This document shows positions 1 through 5,221 of a stretch of DNA of 5,344 bases, one piece after another. Numbering within the stretch: the stretch's first letter is position 1; every line of letters starts with the position of its first letter. The notes beneath the pieces were generated by a model. It did not search any database. It was not told the DNA's origin and worked only from the letters and a program-made list of their open reading frames with translations. Origin of the DNA: Hyphomicrobiales bacterium. Its GTDB lineage: Bacteria > Pseudomonadota > Alphaproteobacteria > Rhizobiales > Aestuariivirgaceae. A program made the position numbers and the translations under genes. The stretch spans positions 1-5,344 of the forward strand of contig JALVRJ010000175.1 of assembly GCA_027031305.1 (NCBI GenBank), written 5' to 3'.

Positions 1-39
1 GTGGTGGGTGGTCCTTTATGCATTCTGGTATGATTACAC

Positions 40-71
40 GGGCGGCATCATCGCGGTGGTGCCGCCCCTTT
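40..71. terminator. GC-rich hairpin downstream of the PGPGW-type gene
   Basis: An inverted repeat with arms GGGCGGCATCAT (40-51) and GTGGTGCCGCCC (56-67) closes on a CGCG tetraloop. Eight outer pairs are perfect and two of the inner four are G-T wobbles. On the plus strand it is followed only by CTTT (68-71), and on the minus strand there is no T tract. It starts 23 bp beyond the stop of the minus-strand gene at 91-384, so it may end or stabilise that transcript, or end a plus-strand gene lying left of the window. The stem is convincing, but its role as an intrinsic terminator is not certain. Confidence 0.5.
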
Positions 72-90
72 CGCGCGTTTCTTTCGCCCC

Positions 91-384
91 TCACCGTGCT
101 GGCGGGGTTTTCTCCGCTTCTTGCGCCTCCGCCGCCTTGCGTTGCCGCGCGCCGCGGCGATTTTCCCACGTGCGTCTGAGCCACACCACGAAGCGCCGCC
201 GCCAGCGCCGCACGAGGGGAATCTCGAACGACAAAATGGTCAGCCCCAGCGGAATCATCCAGAATCCCAGGATGGGCAGAAAGCCGAAAATGCCGCCGAT
301 GATGAGCAGTATGCCGACGAGAATGCGCAACGGCCGGCTTTTCGGCAGGCGGATGCTCCACTTGTGAATGCGTATTTCCTCCAT
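91..384 (-). CDS. small PGPGW-type transmembrane protein (97 aa)
   Basis: Predicted 97-residue inner-membrane protein of unknown function. Residues about 20-36 and 38-52 are hydrophobic and separated by a Pro/Gly turn. The core FLPILGFWMIPLGLTILS (35-52), followed by an acidic residue, a proline and a run of arginines (residues 59-64), matches my memory of the putative transmembrane PGPGW family common in alphaproteobacteria. The C-terminal third is very basic and then Ala/Glu-rich, so it is probably cytoplasmic. The ATG at 384 was chosen because the protein then begins just before the conserved region. A TTG at 498 in the same frame has a better Shine-Dalgarno (AGAGGTGA), but it would add 38 residues that do not resemble the family and would start inside the tRNA control region. 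The ATG itself has no strong ribosome binding site. The gene diverges from tRNA-Asn. Family assignment is by pattern only. Confidence 0.72.
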   Translation of the reverse strand: MEEIRIHKWSIRLPKSRPLRILVGILLIIGGIFGFLPILGFWMIPLGLTILSFEIPLVRRWRRRFVVWLRRTWENRRGARQRKAAEAQEAEKTPPAR

Positions 385-463
385 GCATCGCAAGGTGGCC
401 GAGATGTGCGCGAAACGCAAGAGACGAGGCTTGAAATTGCATCCCCTGAGACCAAATTGGGCT

Positions 464-492
464 TTGACAATCGACGCCGATTTGCGTATTAC
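464..492 (+). promoter_or_regulatory. sigma70-type promoter of tRNA-Asn
   Basis: TTGACA at 464-469 is a perfect -35 box. After a 17-bp spacer comes TATTAC at 487-492, a 4/6 match to TATAAT. Transcription would then begin near 499, leaving a leader of about 17 nt before the mature tRNA 5' end at 516. Box quality, spacing and position all agree with a housekeeping promoter for the tRNA. Confidence 0.72.
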
Positions 493-506
493 CCACAACG
501 CAAATC
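479..506. promoter_or_regulatory. 9-bp inverted repeat over the tRNA promoter (operator-like)
   Basis: GATTTGCGT at 479-487 and ACGCAAATC at 498-506 are perfect reverse complements separated by 10 bp. The element covers the -10 box (487-492) and the predicted start site of the tRNA-Asn promoter, and it lies in the divergent gap shared with the 91-384 gene. A dimeric DNA-binding protein could block either promoter there. I do not recognise the regulator. A chance occurrence cannot be excluded. Confidence 0.35.
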
Positions 507-515
507 ACCTCTTGT

Positions 516-591
516 TCCCCGGTAGCTCAGTTGGTAGAGCAAGCGGCTGTTAACCGCTGGGTCGCTGGTTCGAGTCCGGCCCGGGGAGCCA
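516..591 (+). tRNA. tRNA-Asn (anticodon GUU)
   Basis: A complete 76-nt cloverleaf can be folded by eye. The acceptor stem TCCCCGG (516-522) pairs with CCGGGGA (581-587). The D arm is GCTC-AGTTGGTA-GAGC. The anticodon stem AGCGG/CCGCT (542-546/554-558) encloses the loop CTGTTAA (547-553) with anticodon GTT at 549-551. The variable loop is GGGTC. The T arm is GCTGG-TTCGAGT-CCGGC (564-580). G588 is the discriminator and CCA (589-591) is encoded in the DNA. The gene reads the asparagine codons AAC and AAU. It has its own promoter 24 bp upstream, and its 3' end runs directly into the tandem repeat array. Confidence 0.97.
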
Positions 592-1054
592 CCCACGTCG
601 TGGGCCTTGTTTTCCGCGAATGAGAGAACGTGTTGGCGGCTTGGCGTCGTTGCCTCCGCTCATGGCGCGCCGCGCCTTCCGGCACCCACGTCGTGGGCCT
701 TGTTTTCCGCGGATGAGAGAACGTGCTGGCGGGACGGCATCGTTGCCCCGCTCATGGCGCGCCGCGCCTTCCGGCACCCACGTCGTGGGCCTTGTTTTCC
801 GCGAATGAGAGAACGTGCTGGCGGGACGGCACCGTTGCTCCCGCTCATGGCGCGCCGCATCTCCCGCCACCCACGTCGTGGGCCTTGTTTTCCGCGAATG
901 AGAGAACGTGCTGACGGGACGGCATCGTTGCCCCCGCTCATGGCGCGCCGCGCCTTCCGGCACCCACGTTGTGGGCCTTGTTTTTTCATGATTGAGAGAA
1001 CGCGCAGATGAGGCGGCGTCATTGCCCGCATTTGCCTCAAGGCGCGCCTTCCGG
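590..1054 (+). repeat. five tandem ~93-bp repeats abutting tRNA-Asn
   Basis: Units start at 590, 683, 775, 868 and 961 with lengths 93, 92, 93, 93 and about 94 bp. Each begins with CACCCACGTCGTGGGCCTTG, runs through a block near GAATGAGAGAACGTG and CTCATGGCGCGCC, and ends near CCTTCCGG. Copies 1-4 are close to each other; copy 5 is clearly diverged and has T6 at 981-986. Copy 2 lacks one C in a C-tract (near 746-749). Each unit carries the palindromic CCCACGTCGTGGG followed by a T-rich stretch and, except in copy 5's diverged middle, a GGCGCGCC palindrome. Because 93 is a multiple of 3 and stops are rare, Arg-rich repeated frames are open on both strands, but none has a ribosome binding site and I do not call a gene. 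The region may be transcribed as the trailer of the tRNA. Confidence 0.93.
961..986 (+). terminator. possible terminator of the tRNA-Asn transcript in repeat copy 5
   Basis: CCCAC (963-967) and GTGGG (971-975) form a short stem around GTT, followed by CCTTG and six Ts (981-986). The stem is only 5 bp, so it would be a weak intrinsic terminator. It is the last and most T-rich of five equivalent hairpins; the earlier four end in TTGTTTT. No better plus-strand terminator is visible after the tRNA. Confidence 0.35.
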
Positions 1055-1087
1055 CGCTGTGCGGCGGTATTTCACGAGAGCGATGCG

Positions 1088-1123
1088 AAAAAAGGGCGGC
1101 GCCCCGGAAGATGAGCGCCACCC
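1088..1123 (-). terminator. intrinsic terminator after fccB
   Basis: Read on the minus strand, GGGTGGCGC (1123-1115), a 12-nt loop and GCGCCGCCC (1102-1094) make a 9-bp stem with one G-T wobble, followed directly by six Ts (1093-1088). It starts 30 bp beyond the fccB stop codon and is a textbook Rho-independent terminator. It closes the minus-strand cytochrome/ankyrin/fccAB gene set and separates it from the repeat array. Confidence 0.88.
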
Positions 1124-1153
1124 GAACTTCTCATGTATTAGCCGATACGACGA

Positions 1154-2449
1154 TCAACCGCCGAAGATGTCGCGGGTGATGTTGTTGTACCAGCTGTGCG
1201 CGTAGAACACCTCGCGCTTGTAATACTCCGGCGGCGCGTCGCCCGGCGTCAGGCCACCCGAAACCTTTATGATCTTCGAGCCATCCTTCGCCAGCCTGTA
1301 GACGGCGGCTACCGAGAAGCCCCAGTCGTCCGCCGCGATGGAGTAACACGTGTTCACGTAGGCCGGCACCGGCGGCTCCTTGCCGTTCAGCAGGGCGGCC
1401 ACGGACGCCGCGCACACCTTGGCCTCCGAGTTTGCCGCGTAGCCGGACTTCGGCATACCCTTGGCGATGGAAGCGTCGCCGATCACGTGGATGTTCTTGT
1501 GAATGGTCGACTCGAAGGTGTGCAGGTTCACCGGGCACCAGCCCGAATCGTTGGCCAGGCCCGCCACGTGCGCGATCTTGCCCGCCTTTTGGGCCGGGAT
1601 GACGTTCAGCACGTCGACTTTCACCTTGTCGCCGAACTTAGTGGTGACTGTCTTGCTGGCCACGTCCACCGCCACCACGCCGGCATCCTGGTCGCCACCG
1701 CGCCATTCGATCATGGCGTTATCCGTGCCGAAGCCGTAGAACTTCTTCCACGCCGCCTTGAACAGCCCCTGCTTGGAGAATTTCCCCTTCGGGTCAAGAA
1801 TGATGATCTTGGACTTCGGCTTGTGCTTCTTCAGGTAGCTGGCGATCAGCGAGGCGCGTTCATACGGCCCCGGCGGACAACGGAACGGGTTGGGCGGCGG
1901 ACAGATGACCACCGTGCCGCCATCCTGCATCGCCTCCAGCTGCTTGCGCAGGATCATGGTCTGCTCGCCGGCCTTCCAGGCGTGCGGCACGTCCTTGATG
2001 GCATTCTCGTCGTAGCCCTCGATGGTGTCGTACCTGAAGTCGATGCCCGGCGCCACCACGCAGCGGTCATAGGCGAACTCCTGCCCGCCAGCGGTCTTCA
2101 CCACCTTCTTCGCCGGGTCGATGGCGGCCACCCTGTCGTGCACCACGTTGATGCCCGCCTTTTTCAGGCCGTCATAGCCGTGGCGGATGGCCTCGATGGA
2201 GCGCTTGCCGGCGATGACCTCATTGGACATGAAGCAGGTATGATACTGCTTGTTCGGCTCGATGAGCGTCACCTCGATGCCGGGATCGAAAATCTTCAGG
2301 TAACGCGCGCAGGTGGCGCCGCCGGGGCCACCGCCCACCACCACCACCTTTTTCGACGCACCCAGCACCACGGTCGGCATTCCGGCCACGCCGGCCGCCG
2401 CGGCGACGCCGGTCGCCTGGATGAATGTTCTGCGATTCACTTTCGTCAT
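1154..2449 (-). CDS. fccB: flavocytochrome c sulfide dehydrogenase, flavoprotein subunit
   Basis: FAD subunit (431 aa) of the periplasmic enzyme that oxidises sulfide to sulfur or polysulfide and passes electrons to FccA. A twin-arginine signal ([10 protein letters not shown], residues 5-14) with a hydrophobic stretch ends near residue 30. The FAD-binding glycines GxGxxG lie at 39-44 and the second flavin motif HVIGDA at 321-326. Cys72 sits in [13 protein letters not shown], where the family binds FAD covalently. Cys191 (in [10 protein letters not shown]) and Cys368 (in [14 protein letters not shown]) match the redox-active cysteine pair. Subtracting a 30-residue signal gives 42, 161 and 338, against Cys42, Cys161 and Cys337 as I remember them for Allochromatium vinosum. 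All catalytic cysteines are therefore present. The C-terminal ~70 residues are the FCSD flavin-binding region. The ATG at 2449 has a GGAGGGAG sequence upstream (2460-2467). fccA ends 29 bp before it, and an intrinsic terminator follows the gene. A SoxF-type homologue is the main alternative name. Confidence 0.95.
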   Translation of the reverse strand: MTKVNRRTFIQATGVAAAAGVAGMPTVVLGASKKVVVVGGGPGGATCARYLKIFDPGIEVTLIEPNKQYHTCFMSNEVIAGKRSIEAIRHGYDGLKKAGINVVHDRVAAIDPAKKVVKTAGGQEFAYDRCVVAPGIDFRYDTIEGYDENAIKDVPHAWKAGEQTMILRKQLEAMQDGGTVVICPPPNPFRCPPGPYERASLIASYLKKHKPKSKIIILDPKGKFSKQGLFKAAWKKFYGFGTDNAMIEWRGGDQDAGVVAVDVASKTVTTKFGDKVKVDVLNVIPAQKAGKIAHVAGLANDSGWCPVNLHTFESTIHKNIHVIGDASIAKGMPKSGYAANSEAKVCAASVAALLNGKEPPVPAYVNTCYSIAADDWGFSVAAVYRLAKDGSKIIKVSGGLTPGDAPPEYYKREVFYAHSWYNNITRDIFGG

Positions 2450-2478
2450 GACGTGTGTTCTCCCTCCGGTGCGGTCCG

Positions 2479-3096
2479 TTACTGTTGGCTGGCGTAGAAA
2501 TGCACGATGGCGTGCAGGCCCTTCTCGCCCTTGGCCTTGATGAGCTTCTTGACCTTCTTCTTCATCTTCTTGGTCATTTCACGCCTGCCGCTCAGGAAGT
2601 CCGCCATGGTGAATTGCAGGTAGGGCATCCACTGGCCGGCCAGGATGGCGGCATCCTCCTCGGCCTTTTTGCCGCCGTCTTCGTGGCACTTCTCGCAATA
2701 TTTCTCGTGCAGCTTGGCGCCTTCCTTGGCCATTTTCGCGTCGAACGGCTGCTTGGCTGGCACCCACTTCAACCTGGAATAATGATCGGCCAGCTTCGCC
2801 ACGTCCTCCTTGGAGTATCCCTTGGCGATGCGGCCCATGATGGTGGAGGGCACCTCGCCAGAGGCGAATCCTTCCATCACCTCCAGCATGTAGTCCTTGG
2901 AAATGCCGCCGATGTTCGGCGTCGCCGGGCCGGCCGAGGCACCGCCCGGTCCGTGACATCCATCGCACTGCGCCGCCAGCATCTGTCCGCTGGCGCCCGA
3001 CATGAGCTCCTTTTTCTCGCCCGCCTGGGCGGATGTCGCGGCCAGCCCGACGGCTAGGCCCGCCACCCACAGGACATGCCTCATTTTTCTTGGCAT
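2479..3096 (-). CDS. fccA: flavocytochrome c sulfide dehydrogenase, diheme cytochrome c subunit
   Basis: Electron-accepting subunit (205 aa) that carries electrons from the FccB flavin to periplasmic acceptors. A Sec signal peptide ([20 protein letters not shown] plus TSAQA) has a likely cleavage after AQA at residue 25. Two cytochrome c domains follow, with heme sites CDGCH (44-48) and CEKCH (134-138). Met88 in [11 protein letters not shown] is the likely axial ligand of heme 1; Met174 or Met178 may serve heme 2. The end VHFYASQQ is typical of the family. Residues 171-193 are very Lys-rich, a possible docking surface for acidic partners. The start at 3096 is fixed by AGGAGG (3103-3108) six bases upstream, better than the internal Met5. 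fccB follows after 29 bp in the same direction. Upstream lies a 144-bp gap with repeated motifs that may hold a second promoter. Family and pairing with FccB are clear. Confidence 0.94.
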   Translation of the reverse strand: MPRKMRHVLWVAGLAVGLAATSAQAGEKKELMSGASGQMLAAQCDGCHGPGGASAGPATPNIGGISKDYMLEVMEGFASGEVPSTIMGRIAKGYSKEDVAKLADHYSRLKWVPAKQPFDAKMAKEGAKLHEKYCEKCHEDGGKKAEEDAAILAGQWMPYLQFTMADFLSGRREMTKKMKKKVKKLIKAKGEKGLHAIVHFYASQQ

Positions 3097-3122
3097 CTGT
3101 TTCCTCCTCTCTGCTCGTTCGC

Positions 3123-3145
3123 GTGGCTCCCGCGAAAGAAGCCAC
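3123..3145. promoter_or_regulatory. inverted repeat in the fccA leader
   Basis: GTGGCT (3123-3128) and AGCCAC (3140-3145) are perfect reverse complements around 11 bp. The element lies 14 bp upstream of the fccA AGGAGG (3103-3108), so in RNA it could form a hairpin near the ribosome binding site, or in DNA an operator. Its function is unknown. Six-bp arms alone can occur by chance. Confidence 0.3.
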
Positions 3146-3147
3146 AG

Positions 3148-3178
3148 GGTTTCCGGTTCCCCCTCTGAAGGTTTCCGG
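3148..3178. promoter_or_regulatory. direct repeat GGTTTCCGG, 22 bp apart, upstream of fccA
   Basis: GGTTTCCGG occurs at 3148-3156 and again at 3170-3178, exactly 22 bp start to start, or about two helical turns. On the coding strand this reads CCGGAAACC twice, 52 bp and more upstream of the fccA start codon. Same-face spacing fits tandem binding by a regulator. I see no convincing -35/-10 pair beside it and do not recognise the site. Confidence 0.35.
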
Positions 3179-3240
3179 AATGCCTTCGCCGCCGCGTGCT
3201 CTCCGGGCTCGTCATGCCGGCCAGCGCGGCGGAAGCCCGA

Positions 3241-4326
3241 TCATTCGATTTTCTTCCGCGTCCGTTCCTTGGCCCCTTTTCCCATGGCCCCTTCCAGCAT
3301 CCTGACGACCTTCGGATTGCCCTCTCCGGCTTTCCGCGCCAGGTCCAGCGCCGTCTGCCCCTTGCGGTTCTTCAAGCCCGCGTCCGCGCCGGCCAGCAGA
3401 AGCAGGCGGGTCATGCGCGCCGAACCGTTGCGCGCCGCCTTCATCAATGCCGTCTCGTCGTCTTCGTCCCGCGCGTTCACGTCCGCGCCGAATTGCAACA
3501 ACAGCGCCGCCACCGGCAGATGATCCGCTTCCGCCGCGCGGATGAGCGCCGTCGCGCCGGTGATGTCGCGCGCGTCAATGGCCGCGCCGCCCTCCAGCAG
3601 CAGTTTCGCCACGCCCGCGTGCCTTTCGTCCGCCGCCAGCATCAGCGGCGTCACGCCATGCCTGTCGGTGATGTTCGGGTTGGCCCCAGCGTCCAGCAGC
3701 GCTTCCACCACGTCCTCATGTCCCAGCAGCGCGGCGCGGTGCAGGGCGCTGCGTCCCTGCTTGTCCCTGGCGTTCACGTCGGCGCCGTGCCGTATGAGCA
3801 TCAGCACCGCCGGCAGGTTGCCATAGCGCGCCGCGCTCATCAGCGGCGTGTGCCCGGCGCGCGAGCGGATGTCGACGAAGGCCCCGTGTTGCAGGAGCAT
3901 GGCGATGATCGACGGAAAATTGTTGTCCGCTGCGAAGGTCAGCGCCGTGCACCCCACCACCGTGCGGGCGTTCACGTCCGCGCCCTTGCGGATGAGATAG
4001 GCCACCACGGCGGTATTGCCATTTTCCGCCGCCAGCATCAGCGGCGTCTTGCCGAAGCGGTTGGCGGCATTGGGCGAGACGCCTTTCTCCTCGATCAGCG
4101 AGCGCACCGTTTCCAGGTCGCCGATGATGGCGGCGGAGCGCAGCTCCTTCGCCGCCGGCGAGGTGTCCACGTGTTTGCGCGCCGCCTTCTTCCACAGAAC
4201 CTCGGCTTTTTCTCGGCTCATGATCTTTTCCGGCGGCACCTCCATGGCTCCCGCCGGCACCGCGCCCGCGGCCACGATGAACGCCACGAACGCTGGAACG
4301 ATCCGGACGAGATCTCGCCCCCTCAT
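3241..4326 (-). CDS. secreted (periplasmic) ankyrin-repeat protein
   Basis: Predicted 361-residue protein. A basic N-terminus (MRGRDLVR), a hydrophobic core and VPAGA up to residue 27 form a Sec signal peptide, so it should act in the periplasm. Eight ankyrin repeats of ~33 residues follow (about 59-90, 91-122, 123-156, 157-189, 190-222, 223-255, 256-288 and 289-321) and a ninth partial one to ~347. They show the TPLMLAA helix start and the GADVNAR turn. The C-terminal tail is Lys/Arg-rich. Such arrays bind proteins, so a scaffold or chaperone-like role for the redox proteins encoded on either side is plausible, but no substrate can be read from sequence. An in-frame GTG at 4398, 3 bp after the preceding stop and with GAGGA 11 bp upstream, would add 24 residues. 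The ATG at 4326 was preferred because the signal peptide then begins at the N-terminus, though its ribosome binding site is weak. Confidence 0.85.
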   Translation of the reverse strand: MRGRDLVRIVPAFVAFIVAAGAVPAGAMEVPPEKIMSREKAEVLWKKAARKHVDTSPAAKELRSAAIIGDLETVRSLIEEKGVSPNAANRFGKTPLMLAAENGNTAVVAYLIRKGADVNARTVVGCTALTFAADNNFPSIIAMLLQHGAFVDIRSRAGHTPLMSAARYGNLPAVLMLIRHGADVNARDKQGRSALHRAALLGHEDVVEALLDAGANPNITDRHGVTPLMLAADERHAGVAKLLLEGGAAIDARDITGATALIRAAEADHLPVAALLLQFGADVNARDEDDETALMKAARNGSARMTRLLLLAGADAGLKNRKGQTALDLARKAGEGNPKVVRMLEGAMGKGAKERTRKKIE

Positions 4327-4401
4327 GCCTGAAGACCGCCCGCTTGAGATCTCGCGGCGGGCCAGCCGGATGTCGCATTTGCTTCTGGCGGCGCTCACGG
4401 C

Positions 4402-4944
4402 TCAGCTATCCTCTTCTTCCGGTTCATCCGGCAGTTCGTGCGCCACGCCCTTGTGGCAGTCGATGCAGGTCTTTCCTTCGTCCCGTGCCCGCGCGTGTTT
4501 CTTGCGCGCCACTCTGTCCTGGTCGTCCAGGGCCATGGCCTCCCACGAATGGCAGTTGCGGCATTCGCGCGAATCGGTGGCCTTCATCTTGGCCCAGACG
4601 CGGTTGGCCATTTTCCAGCGACGGGCTTCGAATTTCTCCTTCGTGTCGATGGTCCCGAGAATTTCGTGCCACACATCCTTCGCCGCCATCACCTTGGCCA
4701 GCATTTTCGGAAAGAATTGTTTGGGGACGTGGCAGTTCGCGCAGCCGACGCGCACGCCGGCGTGGTTCAGGAAATGCTCGCTGTCCTCCTGCCATTCCAT
4801 CAGGTTCCATCGCATGGAGTGGCAGGAAGTGCAGAATTCCGTCTTGTTGGTCAGGGCGAGCCCCATGTTGAACAGCCCCGCGAACACGACGCCGCCAATG
4901 AAGAGCACCGCGACAATCGCCATCTTGCGAACACTGAAAGACAA
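4402..4944 (-). CDS. NapC/NirT-type membrane-anchored tetraheme cytochrome c
   Basis: A 180-residue cytochrome of the NapC/NirT/NrfH family, which moves electrons between the quinone pool and periplasmic enzymes. A short cytoplasmic start (about 7 residues) is followed by one membrane helix at ~8-30. The periplasmic part has four heme sites: CTSCH (38-42), CANCH (68-72), CRNCH (128-132) and CIDCH (160-164). His57, His61, His93, His150 and His169 are possible distal ligands. EKFEARRWKMANRVWAKMK and the segment around CIDCHKGVAHELP are typical of the family, and the length matches NapC-like proteins. The tail is acidic (EPEEEDS). The TTG at 4944 is preferred over GTG 5046, ATG 4962 and ATG 4923 because GGGGAGGGG lies 7 bp before it. 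The gene is first in the cluster and ends 75 bp before the ankyrin ATG. No reductase gene is adjacent, so the partner may be FccAB. That pairing is inference, and electron direction is unknown. Confidence 0.9.
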   Translation of the reverse strand: MSFSVRKMAIVAVLFIGGVVFAGLFNMGLALTNKTEFCTSCHSMRWNLMEWQEDSEHFLNHAGVRVGCANCHVPKQFFPKMLAKVMAAKDVWHEILGTIDTKEKFEARRWKMANRVWAKMKATDSRECRNCHSWEAMALDDQDRVARKKHARARDEGKTCIDCHKGVAHELPDEPEEEDS

Positions 4945-4951
4945 GTCGTGA

Positions 4952-4960
4952 CCCCTCCCC
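4952..4960 (-). promoter_or_regulatory. ribosome binding site that sets a TTG start for the tetraheme cytochrome
   Basis: On the minus strand GGGGAGGGG lies 7 nt before the TTG at 4944-4942. It includes the last base of the ATG at 4962-4960, so it cannot serve that ATG, and it is 28 nt from the ATG at 4923, too far. This favours the TTG. Initiation at TTG would keep translation fairly low. Confidence 0.55.
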
Positions 4961-5145
4961 ATGCATGGGCCGGCGCCATCGGGTTCCTCCGCCTGGCCTC
5001 GCAGGCTCCCCTCCAGGGCGTCGCTTTCCCATGTCGAAACGGACACCCCAACGAAGCAAGGCGCAACGCCTGCCCAACTGGAAAAAGCAAGAATTTTGTT
5101 GTGGAAGTATTATTAATGTCCATGACAGCAAAAGCAAGAGGATGC

Positions 5146-5176
5146 GAAAATATTTATATTTTCTAATATAAGAAAA
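5146..5176. promoter_or_regulatory. two overlapping AT-rich palindromes, possible operator at the promoter
   Basis: GAAAATAT (5146-5153) and ATATTTTC (5156-5163) form an 8-bp inverted repeat around TT. It overlaps TTTTCTAAT/ATAAGAAAA (5159-5176), an 18-bp palindrome with one mismatched pair of positions. The second element matches the perfect palindrome at 5203-5220 in 15 of 18 positions. They overlap -10-like TATATT and TATAAA on the minus strand, so a bound protein could compete with RNA polymerase. AT-rich sequence forms palindromes easily, which lowers certainty for the first element. Confidence 0.4.
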
Positions 5177-5201
5177 ACCTTGAGAAAAACATGTATTCAA
5201 G

Positions 5202-5221
5202 ATTTCCTAATATTAGGAAAT
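5202..5221. promoter_or_regulatory. 20-bp perfect palindrome, likely operator
   Basis: ATTTCCTAAT/ATTAGGAAAT is a perfect 20-bp palindrome. It lies 258 bp upstream of the tetraheme cytochrome start. A related site is centred 44 bp nearer the genes, about four helical turns away. It contains TTCC-N8-GGAA, which broadly resembles the ATTC-N8-GAAT pattern I recall for the ArsR-family persulfide sensor SqrR. That link is a guess. No T tract follows, so it is not a normal terminator. Confidence 0.55.

Noticed and set aside
385..498. 38-residue N-terminal extension of the small membrane protein from a TTG at 498
   Set aside because: It has a fair ribosome binding site, but the extension is not hydrophobic or family-like and would begin inside the tRNA-Asn promoter region.
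516..591. Integrated element using the tRNA-Asn 3' end as an attachment site
   Set aside because: No second copy of the tRNA 3' end, integrase or phage gene is visible; only the first couple of bases of the repeat unit fall inside the tRNA.
590..1054. CRISPR array
   Set aside because: The whole 93-bp unit repeats with little variation. There are no short repeats separated by unique spacers.
1196..2497. 433-codon open frame on the plus strand opposite fccB
   Set aside because: It mirrors a well-supported enzyme gene in GC-rich DNA. Its product is rich in His, Arg and Val with no recognisable domain and no start signal.
3196..4332. 378-codon open frame on the plus strand opposite the ankyrin gene
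   Set aside because: The opposite strand has clear ankyrin repeats. This frame is an Arg/His-rich shadow, and its repeated look comes from the ankyrin periodicity.
4398..4404. Direct translational coupling between the tetraheme cytochrome stop and a GTG start of the ankyrin gene
   Set aside because: Possible, but the 24 extra residues would push the signal peptide away from the N-terminus; the ATG at 4326 fits a secreted protein better. Kept as an alternative start.
5179..5201. FNR/CRP-like site from CTTGA and TCAAG
   Set aside because: The arms are only 5 bp with a 13-bp spacer, which does not fit the TTGAT-N4-ATCAA arrangement.
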